From the NCBI GenBank assembly GCA_903861045.1, contig CAIOST010000240.1, forward strand, positions 1-59,916: 59,916 bases of DNA. The letters are read 5' to 3'. Each line of letters starts with the position of its first letter. Position 1 is the first letter of the stretch. Below, one piece after another: positions 1-9,727 of this stretch. The notes beneath the pieces were generated by a model that saw only the letters and a program-made list of their open reading frames with translations, was not told the origin of the DNA and did no database searches. Origin of the DNA: an uncultured bacterium (GTDB taxonomy: Bacteria; Verrucomicrobiota; Kiritimatiellia; RFP12; CAIWXQ01). A program made the position numbers and the translations under genes.

Positions 1-153
1 ACATGAATGGTCTGCACCGATCCTGCCCGTGTCCAAATCCTCTGCCAACCAACACCTCGCCACTGCTAGCATACACAAAAGCGGCTTCTGCGGTTACCAA
101 AAGCCCTTGCTACAGCCAGCCTGCGTTAGGTGGCGCTTCAGGAAAAGACCATG
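1..153 (+). repeat. 153-bp inverted repeat, left copy
   Basis: The first 153 bases recur as the reverse complement at 59735-59887 with only two mismatches seen by eye (accaacAcc/accaacAgc region and gttaccAAaag/gttaccACaag). The match starts at base 1 and stops sharply after GACCATG. No convincing reading frame runs through it on either strand, and no transposase is nearby. A short multicopy (MITE-like) element, or a contig cut at a dispersed repeat, both fit. Confidence 0.85.
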
Positions 154-314
154 CCGGGCCACCCAGCTTTTCCTTTACAGACTCGCGGAAGCTGCTACCA
201 TCACGATACTACAAAAATGCATCGGGTGATGTGGGTGGCGTGGGATGGCGGGGTGGTTAGGGTATTGGGGGTGTCTGGCAGGCCGCGGCCGGCGGTCGCG
301 CGGAAATCAGCCTT
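154..314 (+). other. Intergenic leader upstream of prsK-like gene
   Basis: This stretch lies between the terminal repeat and the kinase gene and should hold the promoter of the exosortase operon. I see no clear -24/-12 or -35/-10 pair. A CTTTACAG string at about 173-180 loosely resembles part of the 27-bp block found upstream of the two VPDGG genes, but the CGTCGG half is absent, so I do not call it a site. Confidence 0.4.
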
Positions 315-2429
315 ATGGACGATATACTGGAAATCATGGCCGCGGTGGCATGCTTCGCTTTGCTGGCGAACGTCTGTTACGCCGAGCGCCGGCATACCTA
401 TGCCAGGGATGCCCTGGCCCTCGGGTTGCTGCTGTTCGGGGCCGAGTGCCTCTTGGGGGCCCTCGCCGCGCGCGCCACGCTGCTGCCAGAAGCACTCTTT
501 TGGCTGCGCTGGCGCCTGCTGGTCATGGCCCTCTTACCGGGCTGCTGGCTGCTGTTCAGCGCCACCTACGCCCGCGGCGATGCCGCCGTGCTCGTCCGGC
601 GTGACCGGGCGCTGCTGCTGGCACTCGGCGTGCTGCCAACCGGACTCGTACTCTTCTTCTGGTCCAGCTTGCTCCAGGAGGCACACCCGCCGACTGCGCG
701 GCACCAAGGCTGGCTGACGCTGGGTCCGTCCGGCGTGGCGCTGCACATGCTGTTGATCGTAGGCAGCGTGCTCTGCCTAATGAATCTCGAACGCACCCTG
801 CGAACCTCCATCGGCACCATGCGCTGGCGCATCAAATACATGATCGTCGGGCTGGGCATGGTGCTCATCATGCGCTGCTACAGCTCCTCGCAAGCCCTGC
901 TCTACTCGCTGATCGACCTGCGCCTGACGACGTGGGACGCGTTGGCGCTCTTGCCGGGGTGCGCGCTAATGCATCTGGCGGTGCGCCGTGGCTCCCTGCA
1001 CGCGGTGGATCTCTACCCCTCCCATGACGTGCTGTACCGTTCCCTGATACTCATGCTGGCGGCGGCCTATTTACTGTGCGTGGGGCTCTTTGCGGAAATC
1101 GCCACCTATCTGGGGGTCGCCACGTGGTTCCCCCTGCAGGCCTTCATCCTGCTGGTCAGTCTGCTGGGGGTCGCCACCATTTTGCTATCGAATCGTCTGC
1201 GCCAGCAACTGCGCCAGTTCATCACTCATCACTTTCGCCGGGGGGCCTACGACTATCGCCACATCTGGTCGCTCTTTTCCGAGCAGACGGGCACCGCCAC
1301 GGACCCGCCCGCCTTCTGTCGGGCGGCCTCGCGCTTGATCGCCGACACCTTGGAGACGCTTTCTGTCTCGATCTGGCTGCTGGCAGAGGATGGCCAGCGC
1401 CTGACCCTGGGCGGATCCTCGGCGCTCAGCGAGACGCAAGCCCGACAACAAGTCAGCACCGACCGCTATTTGGACGACACCGCGCGGCGCCAGCTGTGCG
1501 CACAGACCGCGCCTGTACCTGTCCGTACCATGGCTGGCGAACTGGGCGCCGTGGTCCGGCAACTCGGCCAGCCGGAGTTTAAGCAAGGGGGCGAATATTT
1601 CTGCCTGGCGCTGGCAGCCCGCGACGAGCTCTGCGGCCTGCTGGTGCTAGGTGACCGCATCGGCGGGGCGGCGTTCACCAGCGAAGAACTGGAGTTACTC
1701 AAAACCATCGGTCACCATGTGACCGCCCATTTGCAGCGCCTGCGGCTGGCGCGCCATCTCGCGGACGCCAAGAAACTCGAAGCGTTCCAGACCATGTCCG
1801 CCTTTTTCGTGCATGACCTGAAGAATACGGCCGCCACCCTCGCCCTGATGCTCCAGAACCTGCCGCGGCATTTTGACGACCCCGCCTTCCGGCGCGACGC
1901 CTTTCAGGCCATCGCGCATAGCACCGAAAAACTCAACTCCCTAATCACGCGTCTCTCCCAGTTTCGCCAGGACCTGGAGCTGCACCCACATCCCACCGAC
2001 CTGCCGGATCTGGCCCGCCAGGTGGTGGCAGGCTGGCACACCAGCCACCCCGCCACCGTGACCCTCGCCTTGGCTGCGGTCCCCCCGGTCATGGTGGACG
2101 ACGAGCAGTTGCAGAAAGTCATCATCAACCTTCTGGCGAACGCCCGCGAATCTTCCAGTCCGGACGCGCCTATCCAGCTGCGCACGGCGCTACGCGATGG
2201 CTGGGTCTGCCTGGAAGTGCTGGATCACGGCTGCGGGATGTCAGCGGCGTTTATGGCGCAAGCCCTCTTTCAGCCGTTTCAAACAACCAAACCGCAGGGG
2301 ATCGGCATCGGTCTCTTCCAAAGCAAGCTGATTGTGGAGGCGCATGGGGGGCGTTTGCAGGTCCAAAGTCAACCTGGTTCAGGGAGCACCTTCTGCATCT
2401 GCCTGCCAACGCAGGAGGAACACACATGA
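315..2429 (+). CDS. prsK: PrsK-type membrane sensor histidine kinase
   Basis: 704-aa sensor kinase of the exosortase (PEP-CTERM) regulatory pair. The N-terminal ~300 residues are a run of hydrophobic membrane segments. A GAF-like region follows (~330-480), then a kinase core with phospho-acceptor H-box HDLKN (His500), N-box IINLLANARESS (~603), a D-box (DHGCGM) and a GIGIGL G-box (~662). Architecture and length match the PrsK family. The stop overlaps the start of the next gene (ATGA, 4 nt), which is its expected partner PrsR, so the two are translationally coupled. Likely phosphorylates PrsR in response to an unknown envelope or surface signal. The start at 315 is the first ATG giving the full membrane domain; its ribosome binding site is weak (CGGAAA). 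Confidence 0.9.
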   Translation: MDDILEIMAAVACFALLANVCYAERRHTYARDALALGLLLFGAECLLGALAARATLLPEALFWLRWRLLVMALLPGCWLLFSATYARGDAAVLVRRDRALLLALGVLPTGLVLFFWSSLLQEAHPPTARHQGWLTLGPSGVALHMLLIVGSVLCLMNLERTLRTSIGTMRWRIKYMIVGLGMVLIMRCYSSSQALLYSLIDLRLTTWDALALLPGCALMHLAVRRGSLHAVDLYPSHDVLYRSLILMLAAAYLLCVGLFAEIATYLGVATWFPLQAFILLVSLLGVATILLSNRLRQQLRQFITHHFRRGAYDYRHIWSLFSEQTGTATDPPAFCRAASRLIADTLETLSVSIWLLAEDGQRLTLGGSSALSETQARQQVSTDRYLDDTARRQLCAQTAPVPVRTMAGELGAVVRQLGQPEFKQGGEYFCLALAARDELCGLLVLGDRIGGAAFTSEELELLKTIGHHVTAHLQRLRLARHLADAKKLEAFQTMSAFFVHDLKNTAATLALMLQNLPRHFDDPAFRRDAFQAIAHSTEKLNSLITRLSQFRQDLELHPHPTDLPDLARQVVAGWHTSHPATVTLALAAVPPVMVDDEQLQKVIINLLANARESSSPDAPIQLRTALRDGWVCLEVLDHGCGMSAAFMAQALFQPFQTTKPQGIGIGLFQSKLIVEAHGGRLQVQSQPGSGSTFCICLPTQEEHT

Positions 2430-3787
2430 AACCCAGACTGCTGATTGTCGATGACCAGGAGGAACTGCGCACACAAATGCGCTGGGCGCTGGTGGACGAT
2501 TATGAGGTCGCGCCGGCGGAAGATCGCGCCGGCGCCCGCAGCGCCTGCGCCGAACTCCGCCCACCGGTGGTGCTGCTCGACCTGGGACTGCCCCCGCACC
2601 CGAACGACACGACCGAAGGGTTCCTGACCATGGCCGAAATCCTGGCACAGGCCCCCGACACCAAGGTCATCGTCGTCACCGGCCAGGGCGAGCGCCACCA
2701 CGCCATGCAAGCCATCGGCGCTGGCGCCTATGACTTTCTCTGCAAGCCGGTCCAGACCGACGAAATCCGCATCATCCTCAAGCGCGCCTTCTATGTGGCC
2801 GACCTGGAGCGGCAGGTGCAGGCCGCCAGCCAGCAGGACGTTTTGACGGGGTTTGAAGGGATACTCGGCACAAGCCCCCAGATGCAGGCGATCTTCACTA
2901 CCATCCGCAAAGTGGCAACCACCGATGCCCCGGTCTTGGTGCTCGGCGAGAGCGGCACCGGCAAGGAGATGGTGGCCCAGGCCATCCACCGCCGCAGCGC
3001 GCGGCAAGCCGGTCCCTTTGTGGCCATCAACTGCAGCGCGATTCCTGAGGCCCTGCTGGAGAGCGAGCTGTTCGGCCATGAGAAAGGGGCATACACCGGG
3101 GCCCATCAACAGCGCAAGGGGCGCTTTGAAATGGCAGCCGGCGGCACCCTCTTCCTCGACGAAATTGGCGAACTGCCCACCTCCTTGCAGGTGAAACTGC
3201 TCCGCTTTCTTCAGGAACAGCGCATCGAACGCGTGGGCGGCCGCGAAAGCATCGCGGTGGACACACGCATCATCGCCGCCACCAATATGAACCTCCAGCA
3301 AGCCATGCAGGCGCAACGGTTTCGCGAGGATCTCTTCTATCGTCTGGCAGTGGTTGTCATTCACCTGCCCGCCTTACGGGAGCGTGACGGCGATATCCTC
3401 TTCCTGGCCAAGGCCTTTTTAAAAAAGTTCGCCCCTGCGCACCACCCGCACACGCTCAACGGATTCCAGCAACAAGCCTTGCAAGCCATGACCAGGTACG
3501 ACTGGCCCGGTAATGTGCGGGAGATGGAAAATCGTATCCGGCGCGCCACCATCATGGCGGATGGGCGACTCATCTCGCTCGCCGACCTGGACCTTTCTTC
3601 CGTGTCCGCCGCCACGGGGCTCCAGAGCCTGACACTACGCGAAGCCCGTGATCAGCTGGACAAGGAAATGATCGAACGCGCTCACACCCACCACAAAGGG
3701 AAGATCAGCGCCATGGCCGAGGAACTGGGGATCAGCCGCCCAACCTTGTACGAACTGATGGATAAACTCTCTATTAAGAGGCCATAA
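2426..3787 (+). CDS. prsR: PrsR-type sigma-54-dependent response regulator
   Basis: 453-aa enhancer-binding response regulator. Receiver domain at residues 1-125 with phospho-acceptor Asp52 (VVLLDLG) and conserved Lys in CKP (~107). AAA+ domain with Walker A GESGTGKE (174-181), the sigma-54 contact loop as GAYTGA (221-226; Tyr in place of the usual Phe) and Walker B LFLDEI (~242). Fis-type helix-turn-helix at the C-terminus (ISRPTLYELM). A strong AGGAGG precedes the start, and the gene overlaps the kinase gene. In known PEP-CTERM systems PrsR activates sorted-protein genes with RpoN. Here both VPDGG-CTERM genes carry -24/-12 promoters with a shared upstream block, which makes them the best candidate targets. 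Confidence 0.92.
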   Translation: MKPRLLIVDDQEELRTQMRWALVDDYEVAPAEDRAGARSACAELRPPVVLLDLGLPPHPNDTTEGFLTMAEILAQAPDTKVIVVTGQGERHHAMQAIGAGAYDFLCKPVQTDEIRIILKRAFYVADLERQVQAASQQDVLTGFEGILGTSPQMQAIFTTIRKVATTDAPVLVLGESGTGKEMVAQAIHRRSARQAGPFVAINCSAIPEALLESELFGHEKGAYTGAHQQRKGRFEMAAGGTLFLDEIGELPTSLQVKLLRFLQEQRIERVGGRESIAVDTRIIAATNMNLQQAMQAQRFREDLFYRLAVVVIHLPALRERDGDILFLAKAFLKKFAPAHHPHTLNGFQQQALQAMTRYDWPGNVREMENRIRRATIMADGRLISLADLDLSSVSAATGLQSLTLREARDQLDKEMIERAHTHHKGKISAMAEELGISRPTLYELMDKLSIKRP

Positions 3788-3789
3788 GC

Positions 3790-4680
3790 ATGTCCACAGC
3801 CACACCTAAAGTAACAGCAGCCACCTGGCGCACCTTTGGCCTTGGCGTATGCCTCGTGAGCGCGCTGAGCGCCCTGCCACTGGCGCGGCTGGTCCGCTTC
3901 GCCCTGCAATCAAATTTGCAGTCACATATTCTACTGATCCCCCTGATTAGCGCCTATCTGCTCTACCATGACCGCCACGCCATCTTCCAGCGCCCGGCAT
4001 CCGCTACCGACGGCCGCCGCGTCGCACTGCTAACCGGCCTCGCCGCCCTCATGCTGCTGGCACTGCATGCCGCGCTAACTGCCAGCAACCGCATCAGCAG
4101 CGAAGCGGGCGCGCTCTGCCTGCCAATCATGGCCTATATCACCCTGCTGCTCGGCGCCTTCCTCGCCTGCTTCGGCCGTGCCGCGTTTCACGCCGCCCTA
4201 TTTCCACTCCTCTTCCTGTATGTCATGGTGCCCATCCCCGATGCCGCGACTCATGTCATGGGTGTCGCGCTCCAGCATGGCTCGGCCGCCGCCACACATG
4301 GCTTGTTTCTGCTGACCGGCACGCCGGTCATCCGTGACGGGCTGACGTTCTTTCTGCCAGGCTTATCTCTCCACGTGGCCGAAGAGTGCAGTGGCATCCA
4401 TTCCACCCTCGCGCTGCTGATTACCAGCCTGGTGGCAAGCAAGCTCTACTTGCAGCAACTGCCCAGCCGCGTCGTCCTCCTGCTCGCCGTGATCCCGCTC
4501 TGCCTATTGCGCAACGGCATCCGCGTGGTCACTCTGGCGCTGCTGACCATGCATGTCGATCCGGGCATCATGGACAGTCGCCTGCACCACCGCGGCGGAC
4601 CACTCTTTTTCGCGCTCTCGTTGCTACTCTTCTTTGCGATTTTGCTGGGGTTACGTAAATGGGAAAAACGAAACAGATAG
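3790..4680 (+). CDS. xrt: Exosortase (VPDSG/VPDGG type)
   Basis: 296-aa multi-pass membrane cysteine protease/transpeptidase that processes C-terminal sorting signals. The family catalytic residues are all visible: Cys200 in AEECSGIHS, Arg245 in RNGIR, and His266/267 in RLHHRGG. About eight hydrophobic segments are present. There is no EpsI domain fused at the C-terminus. It sits two bases after prsR and directly before the TPR lipoprotein gene, a standard exosortase order. The two substrate-like proteins in the window end in VPDGG plus a hydrophobic helix and a basic tail, so this is most likely an exosortase of the VPDSG-specific (XrtC) kind. That subtype is inferred from the substrates and not from a profile search. 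Confidence 0.92.
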   Translation: MSTATPKVTAATWRTFGLGVCLVSALSALPLARLVRFALQSNLQSHILLIPLISAYLLYHDRHAIFQRPASATDGRRVALLTGLAALMLLALHAALTASNRISSEAGALCLPIMAYITLLLGAFLACFGRAAFHAALFPLLFLYVMVPIPDAATHVMGVALQHGSAAATHGLFLLTGTPVIRDGLTFFLPGLSLHVAEECSGIHSTLALLITSLVASKLYLQQLPSRVVLLLAVIPLCLLRNGIRVVTLALLTMHVDPGIMDSRLHHRGGPLFFALSLLLFFAILLGLRKWEKRNR

Positions 4681-4688
4681 GAGTTGCC

Positions 4689-7600
4689 ATGTCACGCTTT
4701 CACATGAAGCAAAGGCTTGGTCCGTCACGCCTGGCGCTGGTGCTCGCCGGCGGCTTGGCCGTAGCGGCGGGCTGCTCGCCAGCCATGCGCAACGCACGCC
4801 ACATGGCCCGCGGCGATAACTACTTTCAGGCCGGCAAATACCAGGAGGCCACCATAGAATACCTGCACGTAGTCACGGCGGAGCCGGCCAACCCCGTGGC
4901 CAATCGCCAATTGGGCCTGGCGCTGTATGAATCCGGCAAGGGGCGCGCCGCCGTGCCCTACCTGTTGTGCGCCGAAACCGCCGAACCAACCAACCACGCC
5001 GTCACATTGAAACTGGGGACCATCTATCTGACGGCGGGCGACCGCCCCCAAGCCCACCAACGGGCACAGTCGGTCCTGGAACGGAGCAGCGACAACCTGG
5101 ACGCGCTGATTCTGTGGGCCAACTCGGTCACCACCTCCAACGAACTGAACGAGGCCCTGCAGCGGCTGCACCCGCTGCTCCCGCGCTTCCCTAATGAGCC
5201 CGCCTTTCACATCGCCCTTGCGACCCTGTACGGGCTGCAGGGCGATGCGGCGGCGGCAGAAACCATCTATCGCCAGGCACTCACCACCCACCCGAGCTCC
5301 TGGGAACTCCACCTGGCCCTGGGCGACGCCTATCTTGGTCGCCGCGCGACCAGCCAGGCGGAACAGGAATACCAGTCCGCCGCCGCGCTCGCCCCCATCG
5401 CCTCATTGGCACATATCCGCCTGGCGCGTTTCCGACACGCCACCGGTAAAACCGCCGCCGCCAAAACCATATTAACGAACATGCTCCATCAGGTGCCGCT
5501 ACATGGCCCCGCCCTGTTCTGCCTCGCCGAAATCACCTTCAGCGAAAACCAGTACGCCGAAACCGCCGCCCTGTTGAATAAACTGATGCAGGCCGAACCA
5601 TCCAACCTCGCAGCCTTTCTCCTGCTCCAGCGCGTCCACCTCGCGCAAGGCCAGACCGACGAGGCCATCGCCGGCTATGAACGCCTGATCACCCTGTTAC
5701 CCAAGTCCGCCCCCGGCCACTACTATCTCGGGCTAGCCCATCTCCAGCAGGGCGCAGTACCGCAAGCCGTGCGCGCGCTGGAAACCGCCGTAGCCCTGCG
5801 GCCTGATTATGCTGAACCGCTGCGCACACTGGCAGAATTGCAGCTCCGGACCGGCCAGCCGGAAGCCGCCCTGGAACTCCTGAAAGCGTTCACCAAACGT
5901 TTTCCCGACGATCTGCCCGCCAACCTGTTGCTAGCCGCCGCTTATGCCGCGCGGAAAGACGATACCAAGGCCAGCGAAATTTATCGCGCCATGCTGAAAG
6001 TGGCGCCGGAAAACCCCCAGATCCCCTTTCGGCTGGGCCTGCTCCTGCTGCGCCAAAAGAAGGCAACCGAAGCCGAAGCCCAGTTCGAGGCCGCGCTCCA
6101 ACTCGATCCGGCGTTCATGGAACCGCTGTTACAACTGGCCACCCTCGATGCGGCACGCACCAAGCGCTGGGACACCGCCATCCAGCGGATCCGGGATCAG
6201 ATCGAGAAAACGCCGATCAAGGGGGGACTCTACGCGCTGCTCGGCGAAATCCATGCCCGGGCACGCGACTGGCCCGCGGCCGAACGCTCCTTCCAACAAG
6301 CGATCACCAACCAGCCGGAGGCCATCGCCGCCTACTTGGGCTTAAGCCGCGTCTATGAGGCCACCGGTCAACGCGCGCAAGCCCTCACGAACGTCGACAA
6401 GGCCCTGGCCCTTAAACCCAAGGACCTTACCGCGCGTATGCTCAAAGCAAACTTGCTGCAACTGGGGAGCGACTTCGCCGGTGCCGCCACGCTCTATCAA
6501 CAGATCATAGCCCTAACACCTTCTTTAGCGGCAGCCTGGAATAACCTGGCTTGCCTCTATCACGCGCCACTGAACCGGGGCAACGAAGCGTTTGACCTGG
6601 CCAAACAAGCCAGACTCCTCGCCCCCCGCGACCCCGCGATTGCCGACACGCTGGGGTGGATCGCCTACACGCGCGGGGAAACCAAATGGGCGCTGACCCT
6701 GCTCCAAGAGAGCGCCGAAAAACTGCCCGGCGAACCCCAAGTCCAGTACCACCTGGGAATCTGCCAAAGCGCCTTGGGCGACGAGGAGGCGGCCAGGACC
6801 AGCTTGAACCGCGCGCTGGAACTGAGCACGGAGTTCCCCGGCGCCAGCGAAACACGCTCGATGCTGACCGTCCTAGCCACCAGCACCGACCTGCACGAAC
6901 TCGCCACCACCGCGGCATTGGCGGCCTTCGTGGACCAGCACCCCAGCAATTCCATCGCCCTGGTGCGGGCAGGTACGCGCTACGAAGCGCTGGGGGAAAC
7001 GCTGCGTGCACAGCAGGCCTATGAGCGAGCCCTGCAATGCCGTGCCAGCCTCGTCGCCGCGCAGGTGCGCCTGGCCAAACTCTACGCCGGCCCCCTCCAG
7101 CAACCTGAAAAAGCCCTGACCCTCGCCAAGCAGGCTCGGGCTGCGGCCCCGACCGACCCACAGGCCGCCGATCTGCTGGGGTGGCTCGCCTTCCAGCAGG
7201 GCGACTACCAACGCGCACGCAGCCTGTTGGCCGATAGCGCCGCACAAGGCACCATGGATCCGGAACAACTCTATCATTGGGGCATGCTGCAATACGTAAC
7301 AGGAAAAACCACCCTCGCCACCAATCTGATCGCCCAGTCGCTGGCCACATCCGTCCCCTTCTCCGCCGCCCCCGACGCCCGTCGCTTCCTGGAACAATGC
7401 CGCAACCCCGCCGACGCCCTCCGCCTCATAAAATCCACCGGCGTAACCCCTTCACTCCGCCCCGAGTTGTTGCCCGGGCTGATGGCACTGGCCGACGCGT
7501 ATACGCGTGACGACGAAACGGAAAAAGCACTGGCGCTCTGCGAAAAACTAACGCAACAGTTCCCTGATTTCACCCCGGCGTATCGGGCCCTGGCCCTGGG

Positions 7601-7931
7601 ATGCCTCGGCCAGACGAATGCGGCGGATAGCCGCTATCCCCTGCTGACCAAAGCCCGGGAATTACTCCCGGAAGACCCCTACGTAGGGTTCGCGCTCGGC
7701 GCCGCCGCTGCCCGTCAGGGACAACATGCCTACGCCGCCCGCATCCTGCAGGCCAGTGCCAACCAACTCCCCGACCGCGCCGACCTCCATTACCTGCTCG
7801 GCCAGACGTACTACCAGCTTTCCAAGCCCGCGGCGGCCCGCCAGGCCCTGCAACAGGCCTTGCGCCTGGACCCGAATCCGCAATCGCCCGCCGCCGTCGG
7901 CGCGCGCGCCCTGCTCATCCAAACCATGTAG
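4689..7931 (+). CDS. prsT: PrsT-type TPR lipoprotein
   Basis: 1080-aa tetratricopeptide protein made almost wholly of ~34-residue TPR units (for example A..LY..ALQLDP, repeated). The N-terminus has a lipoprotein signal with lipobox VAAGC, so it is probably anchored to a membrane facing the periplasm. I use ATG 4689 rather than the track start 4659: 4689 has AGGAG at 4679-4683, begins just after the exosortase stop, and leaves a proper signal peptide (MSRFHMKQRL). Large TPR lipoproteins of this type accompany exosortases and EPS export and are thought to act as periplasmic scaffolds. It is longer than the ~900 aa usual for PrsT, consistent with extra repeats. Confidence 0.85.
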   Translation: MSRFHMKQRLGPSRLALVLAGGLAVAAGCSPAMRNARHMARGDNYFQAGKYQEATIEYLHVVTAEPANPVANRQLGLALYESGKGRAAVPYLLCAETAEPTNHAVTLKLGTIYLTAGDRPQAHQRAQSVLERSSDNLDALILWANSVTTSNELNEALQRLHPLLPRFPNEPAFHIALATLYGLQGDAAAAETIYRQALTTHPSSWELHLALGDAYLGRRATSQAEQEYQSAAALAPIASLAHIRLARFRHATGKTAAAKTILTNMLHQVPLHGPALFCLAEITFSENQYAETAALLNKLMQAEPSNLAAFLLLQRVHLAQGQTDEAIAGYERLITLLPKSAPGHYYLGLAHLQQGAVPQAVRALETAVALRPDYAEPLRTLAELQLRTGQPEAALELLKAFTKRFPDDLPANLLLAAAYAARKDDTKASEIYRAMLKVAPENPQIPFRLGLLLLRQKKATEAEAQFEAALQLDPAFMEPLLQLATLDAARTKRWDTAIQRIRDQIEKTPIKGGLYALLGEIHARARDWPAAERSFQQAITNQPEAIAAYLGLSRVYEATGQRAQALTNVDKALALKPKDLTARMLKANLLQLGSDFAGAATLYQQIIALTPSLAAAWNNLACLYHAPLNRGNEAFDLAKQARLLAPRDPAIADTLGWIAYTRGETKWALTLLQESAEKLPGEPQVQYHLGICQSALGDEEAARTSLNRALELSTEFPGASETRSMLTVLATSTDLHELATTAALAAFVDQHPSNSIALVRAGTRYEALGETLRAQQAYERALQCRASLVAAQVRLAKLYAGPLQQPEKALTLAKQARAAAPTDPQAADLLGWLAFQQGDYQRARSLLADSAAQGTMDPEQLYHWGMLQYVTGKTTLATNLIAQSLATSVPFSAAPDARRFLEQCRNPADALRLIKSTGVTPSLRPELLPGLMALADAYTRDDETEKALALCEKLTQQFPDFTPAYRALALGCLGQTNAADSRYPLLTKARELLPEDPYVGFALGAAAARQGQHAYAARILQASANQLPDRADLHYLLGQTYYQLSKPAAARQALQQALRLDPNPQSPAAVGARALLIQTM

Positions 7932-7983
7932 CCGTCCTGCCGCACCGCTCACCACCACACCACTACCCGGAGTACTAGCCCCC

Positions 7984-9237
7984 ATGCAACCGCATATGCC
8001 AAAGCAAGCCAGCGCCCCCCACCTGCCCAACCGACGGCCAACCGCCCTCGCAGCCCCCCTGCTCATCCTCGTGTTCCTCCTATACGCGGGCTTGCCCGCC
8101 CTGGCCCAAAGCCCCGGCAGCACGTCGCCTTGGCAATTCTCCAGCAGCCTAGGGAGTTCTTACAACGACAACCGCGACGGCGTCGCCACCAACCGCCAGG
8201 ATAACCTGGAACTCACCACCGGCAGCCGCGGCACCTACCAACTCCGCGACGGCGACCGTACGGAACTTAACCTGACAATAGCCCCTATCGCCCGCTGGCA
8301 AAGCAACCCTGCCGCCTCAACCGACGCCAACGACACGCTGGATGGCACCAAGCTGTTCGGCTCAGCCGCCCTGGACCTGAAGCATCAACTGACGCCTTCG
8401 CTCACCGCCACCGCCGGCGATGCACTGCGCTACAGCGATGACGCCGAAGTCCCGGAACAGGATACCATCCAGCGCAACCGCACCACCTCGTATCTGGTGC
8501 ATACCGCCTACGTGGGCACCGATGCACAAGTAGCACCCGACGTAGTGGTTGCGCTCCAAGGCTCTACCATCGGCATACGCTATAGCGACCAAGCCGCTGC
8601 CCAGGAAAATGACTCCGACACCTACGCCGGCTCGGTCACAACCACCTACCAACTCGACCCGGAGCTCGCGCTCTTCGGGCAAGTGGGTGTCTCCGAGTAT
8701 CAAGGCGCGGCTACCAGTGGCAGCGACGACGTCCTCCTCGCTTCCTATGCCGCTGGCTTTACGTTCATGTTTTCGCGCGACTTGATTACCAAGATCAGTG
8801 GCTCTTACCAGACCGCGCAGTACCAATCCGACCAGCCCTCGTCCAGTATGCCGGGTGCCCAAGCGGATCTCACCTTCCAAGCCACCAAGCCCACACGCTA
8901 CCACCTCACCGCCAACTACGGTTACTCCGACCCGAATGTTGCCGAAACTTCGGTGCAAAAGAAGCTCGCCCTCATCGGCAGCGTGGATCACGATTTGATA
9001 GCCGAGAGACTGACCGTCGGCACCCAGCTTCAGTACACCGACAGTCAGGATGCCAACGATCAGGACCGCCGCGCCGACAACTCCGAACAAATGATTAGAA
9101 TGCGCGGCTATGGCACCTATCACCTCACGCGGCAATGGTCCACCACCCTTGGCTATACCTTCGAAGATTGGACCTCGGTCCAGCGCGACTCCTTCCAGCG
9201 CAACACGCTCGACGCGTCTATGCTCTATACGTGGTGA
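7984..9237 (+). CDS. Outer-membrane beta-barrel protein, exosortase-associated
   Basis: 417-aa protein with a long signal peptide (hydrophobic PLLILVFLLYAGLPALAQ) and then alternating polar/hydrophobic short beta strands rich in Tyr, Thr and Asp. It ends in an aromatic residue (LYTW), typical of barrels assembled by BamA. The track start at 7726 lies inside prsT in another frame. ATG 7984 has GGAG eleven bases upstream and gives the signal peptide. Last gene of the exosortase operon, 52 bp after prsT. Outer-membrane barrels of the PEP-CTERM-associated kind occupy this place in many loci and may form the outer-membrane step of EPS export. Substrate unknown. Confidence 0.75.
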   Translation: MQPHMPKQASAPHLPNRRPTALAAPLLILVFLLYAGLPALAQSPGSTSPWQFSSSLGSSYNDNRDGVATNRQDNLELTTGSRGTYQLRDGDRTELNLTIAPIARWQSNPAASTDANDTLDGTKLFGSAALDLKHQLTPSLTATAGDALRYSDDAEVPEQDTIQRNRTTSYLVHTAYVGTDAQVAPDVVVALQGSTIGIRYSDQAAAQENDSDTYAGSVTTTYQLDPELALFGQVGVSEYQGAATSGSDDVLLASYAAGFTFMFSRDLITKISGSYQTAQYQSDQPSSSMPGAQADLTFQATKPTRYHLTANYGYSDPNVAETSVQKKLALIGSVDHDLIAERLTVGTQLQYTDSQDANDQDRRADNSEQMIRMRGYGTYHLTRQWSTTLGYTFEDWTSVQRDSFQRNTLDASMLYTW

Positions 9238-9450
9238 TCCCTGTTTGAAAACGCAACTTGCACCGCAGCGCGGCTGTTTCAATCGGCAACACCCGCGCGC
9301 CAGAACATGTTGGAACCTGCAACAAGGGCCGTCCATGAACCTGCATCAAACACGTGGCTAAAAATATATTTTCCCCCGGGCTGGGCGGTCTGAAAAACCG
9401 ATGAAGCCAGCAGGTCGCGCCACCGCGTAACTTGGCATGCTCACAAAAAA

Positions 9451-9484
9451 AAAGCAGGGCCCCGCCGCAGCGGTGCCCTGCTTT
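9451..9484 (-). terminator. Hairpin terminator, best oriented on minus strand
   Basis: A perfect 10-bp stem, AAAGCAGGGC / GCCCTGCTTT, with a 14-nt loop. A run of nine A's straddles its left arm, so the T-tract follows the stem on the minus strand. On the plus strand the tail is poor (TTTGGCATGC). No minus-strand gene precedes it, so it may act bidirectionally for the exosortase operon or end an unannotated minus-strand RNA. Confidence 0.65.
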
Positions 9485-9727
9485 GGCATGCTTGTTTTCG
9501 CACGCCTGATAATAGTTAGCCGCATAAAAGCCAGCCAACCGCCTGCTTACCATACCTCCCGCAACTTTTTTGGCCGCGGCGGGGCGGCCACGGTCGCGTA
9601 GCGCGATCCTCGCCTCAGCTTGGCACAGAATGCCGCAAATCGTGCCGCGCTCCCGCGCTCCTGCCGCGTAGCCGCGCCCTGCCCCCGGCCCCCGTCGCCA
9701 GCTGGCGCCCCCTTGGCCAACATAAAT

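Noticed and set aside
168-185. TTTTCCTTTACAG before prsK as a third copy of the 27-bp block
   Set aside because: Only the middle resembles the block; CGTCGG and TTTGCCAGC are missing and no -24/-12 promoter follows.
2369-3364. 331-aa minus-strand ORF
   Set aside because: Shadow of the prsR gene in a high-GC frame; the plus strand has complete AAA+ motifs.
6505-7350. 281-aa minus-strand ORF
   Set aside because: Lies inside the TPR gene; Arg/Gly/Trp-rich translation typical of an antisense frame.
9380-9440. Possible c-di-GMP (GEMM) riboswitch near CGGTCTGAAAAACCGATGAAG
   Set aside because: The conserved GGACGCAAAGCC core and the tetraloop/receptor pair are absent.
9612-9640. TGGCACAGAATGCC as a sigma-54 promoter
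   Set aside because: GC does not fall at the -12 distance, and part of the string is a small palindrome.
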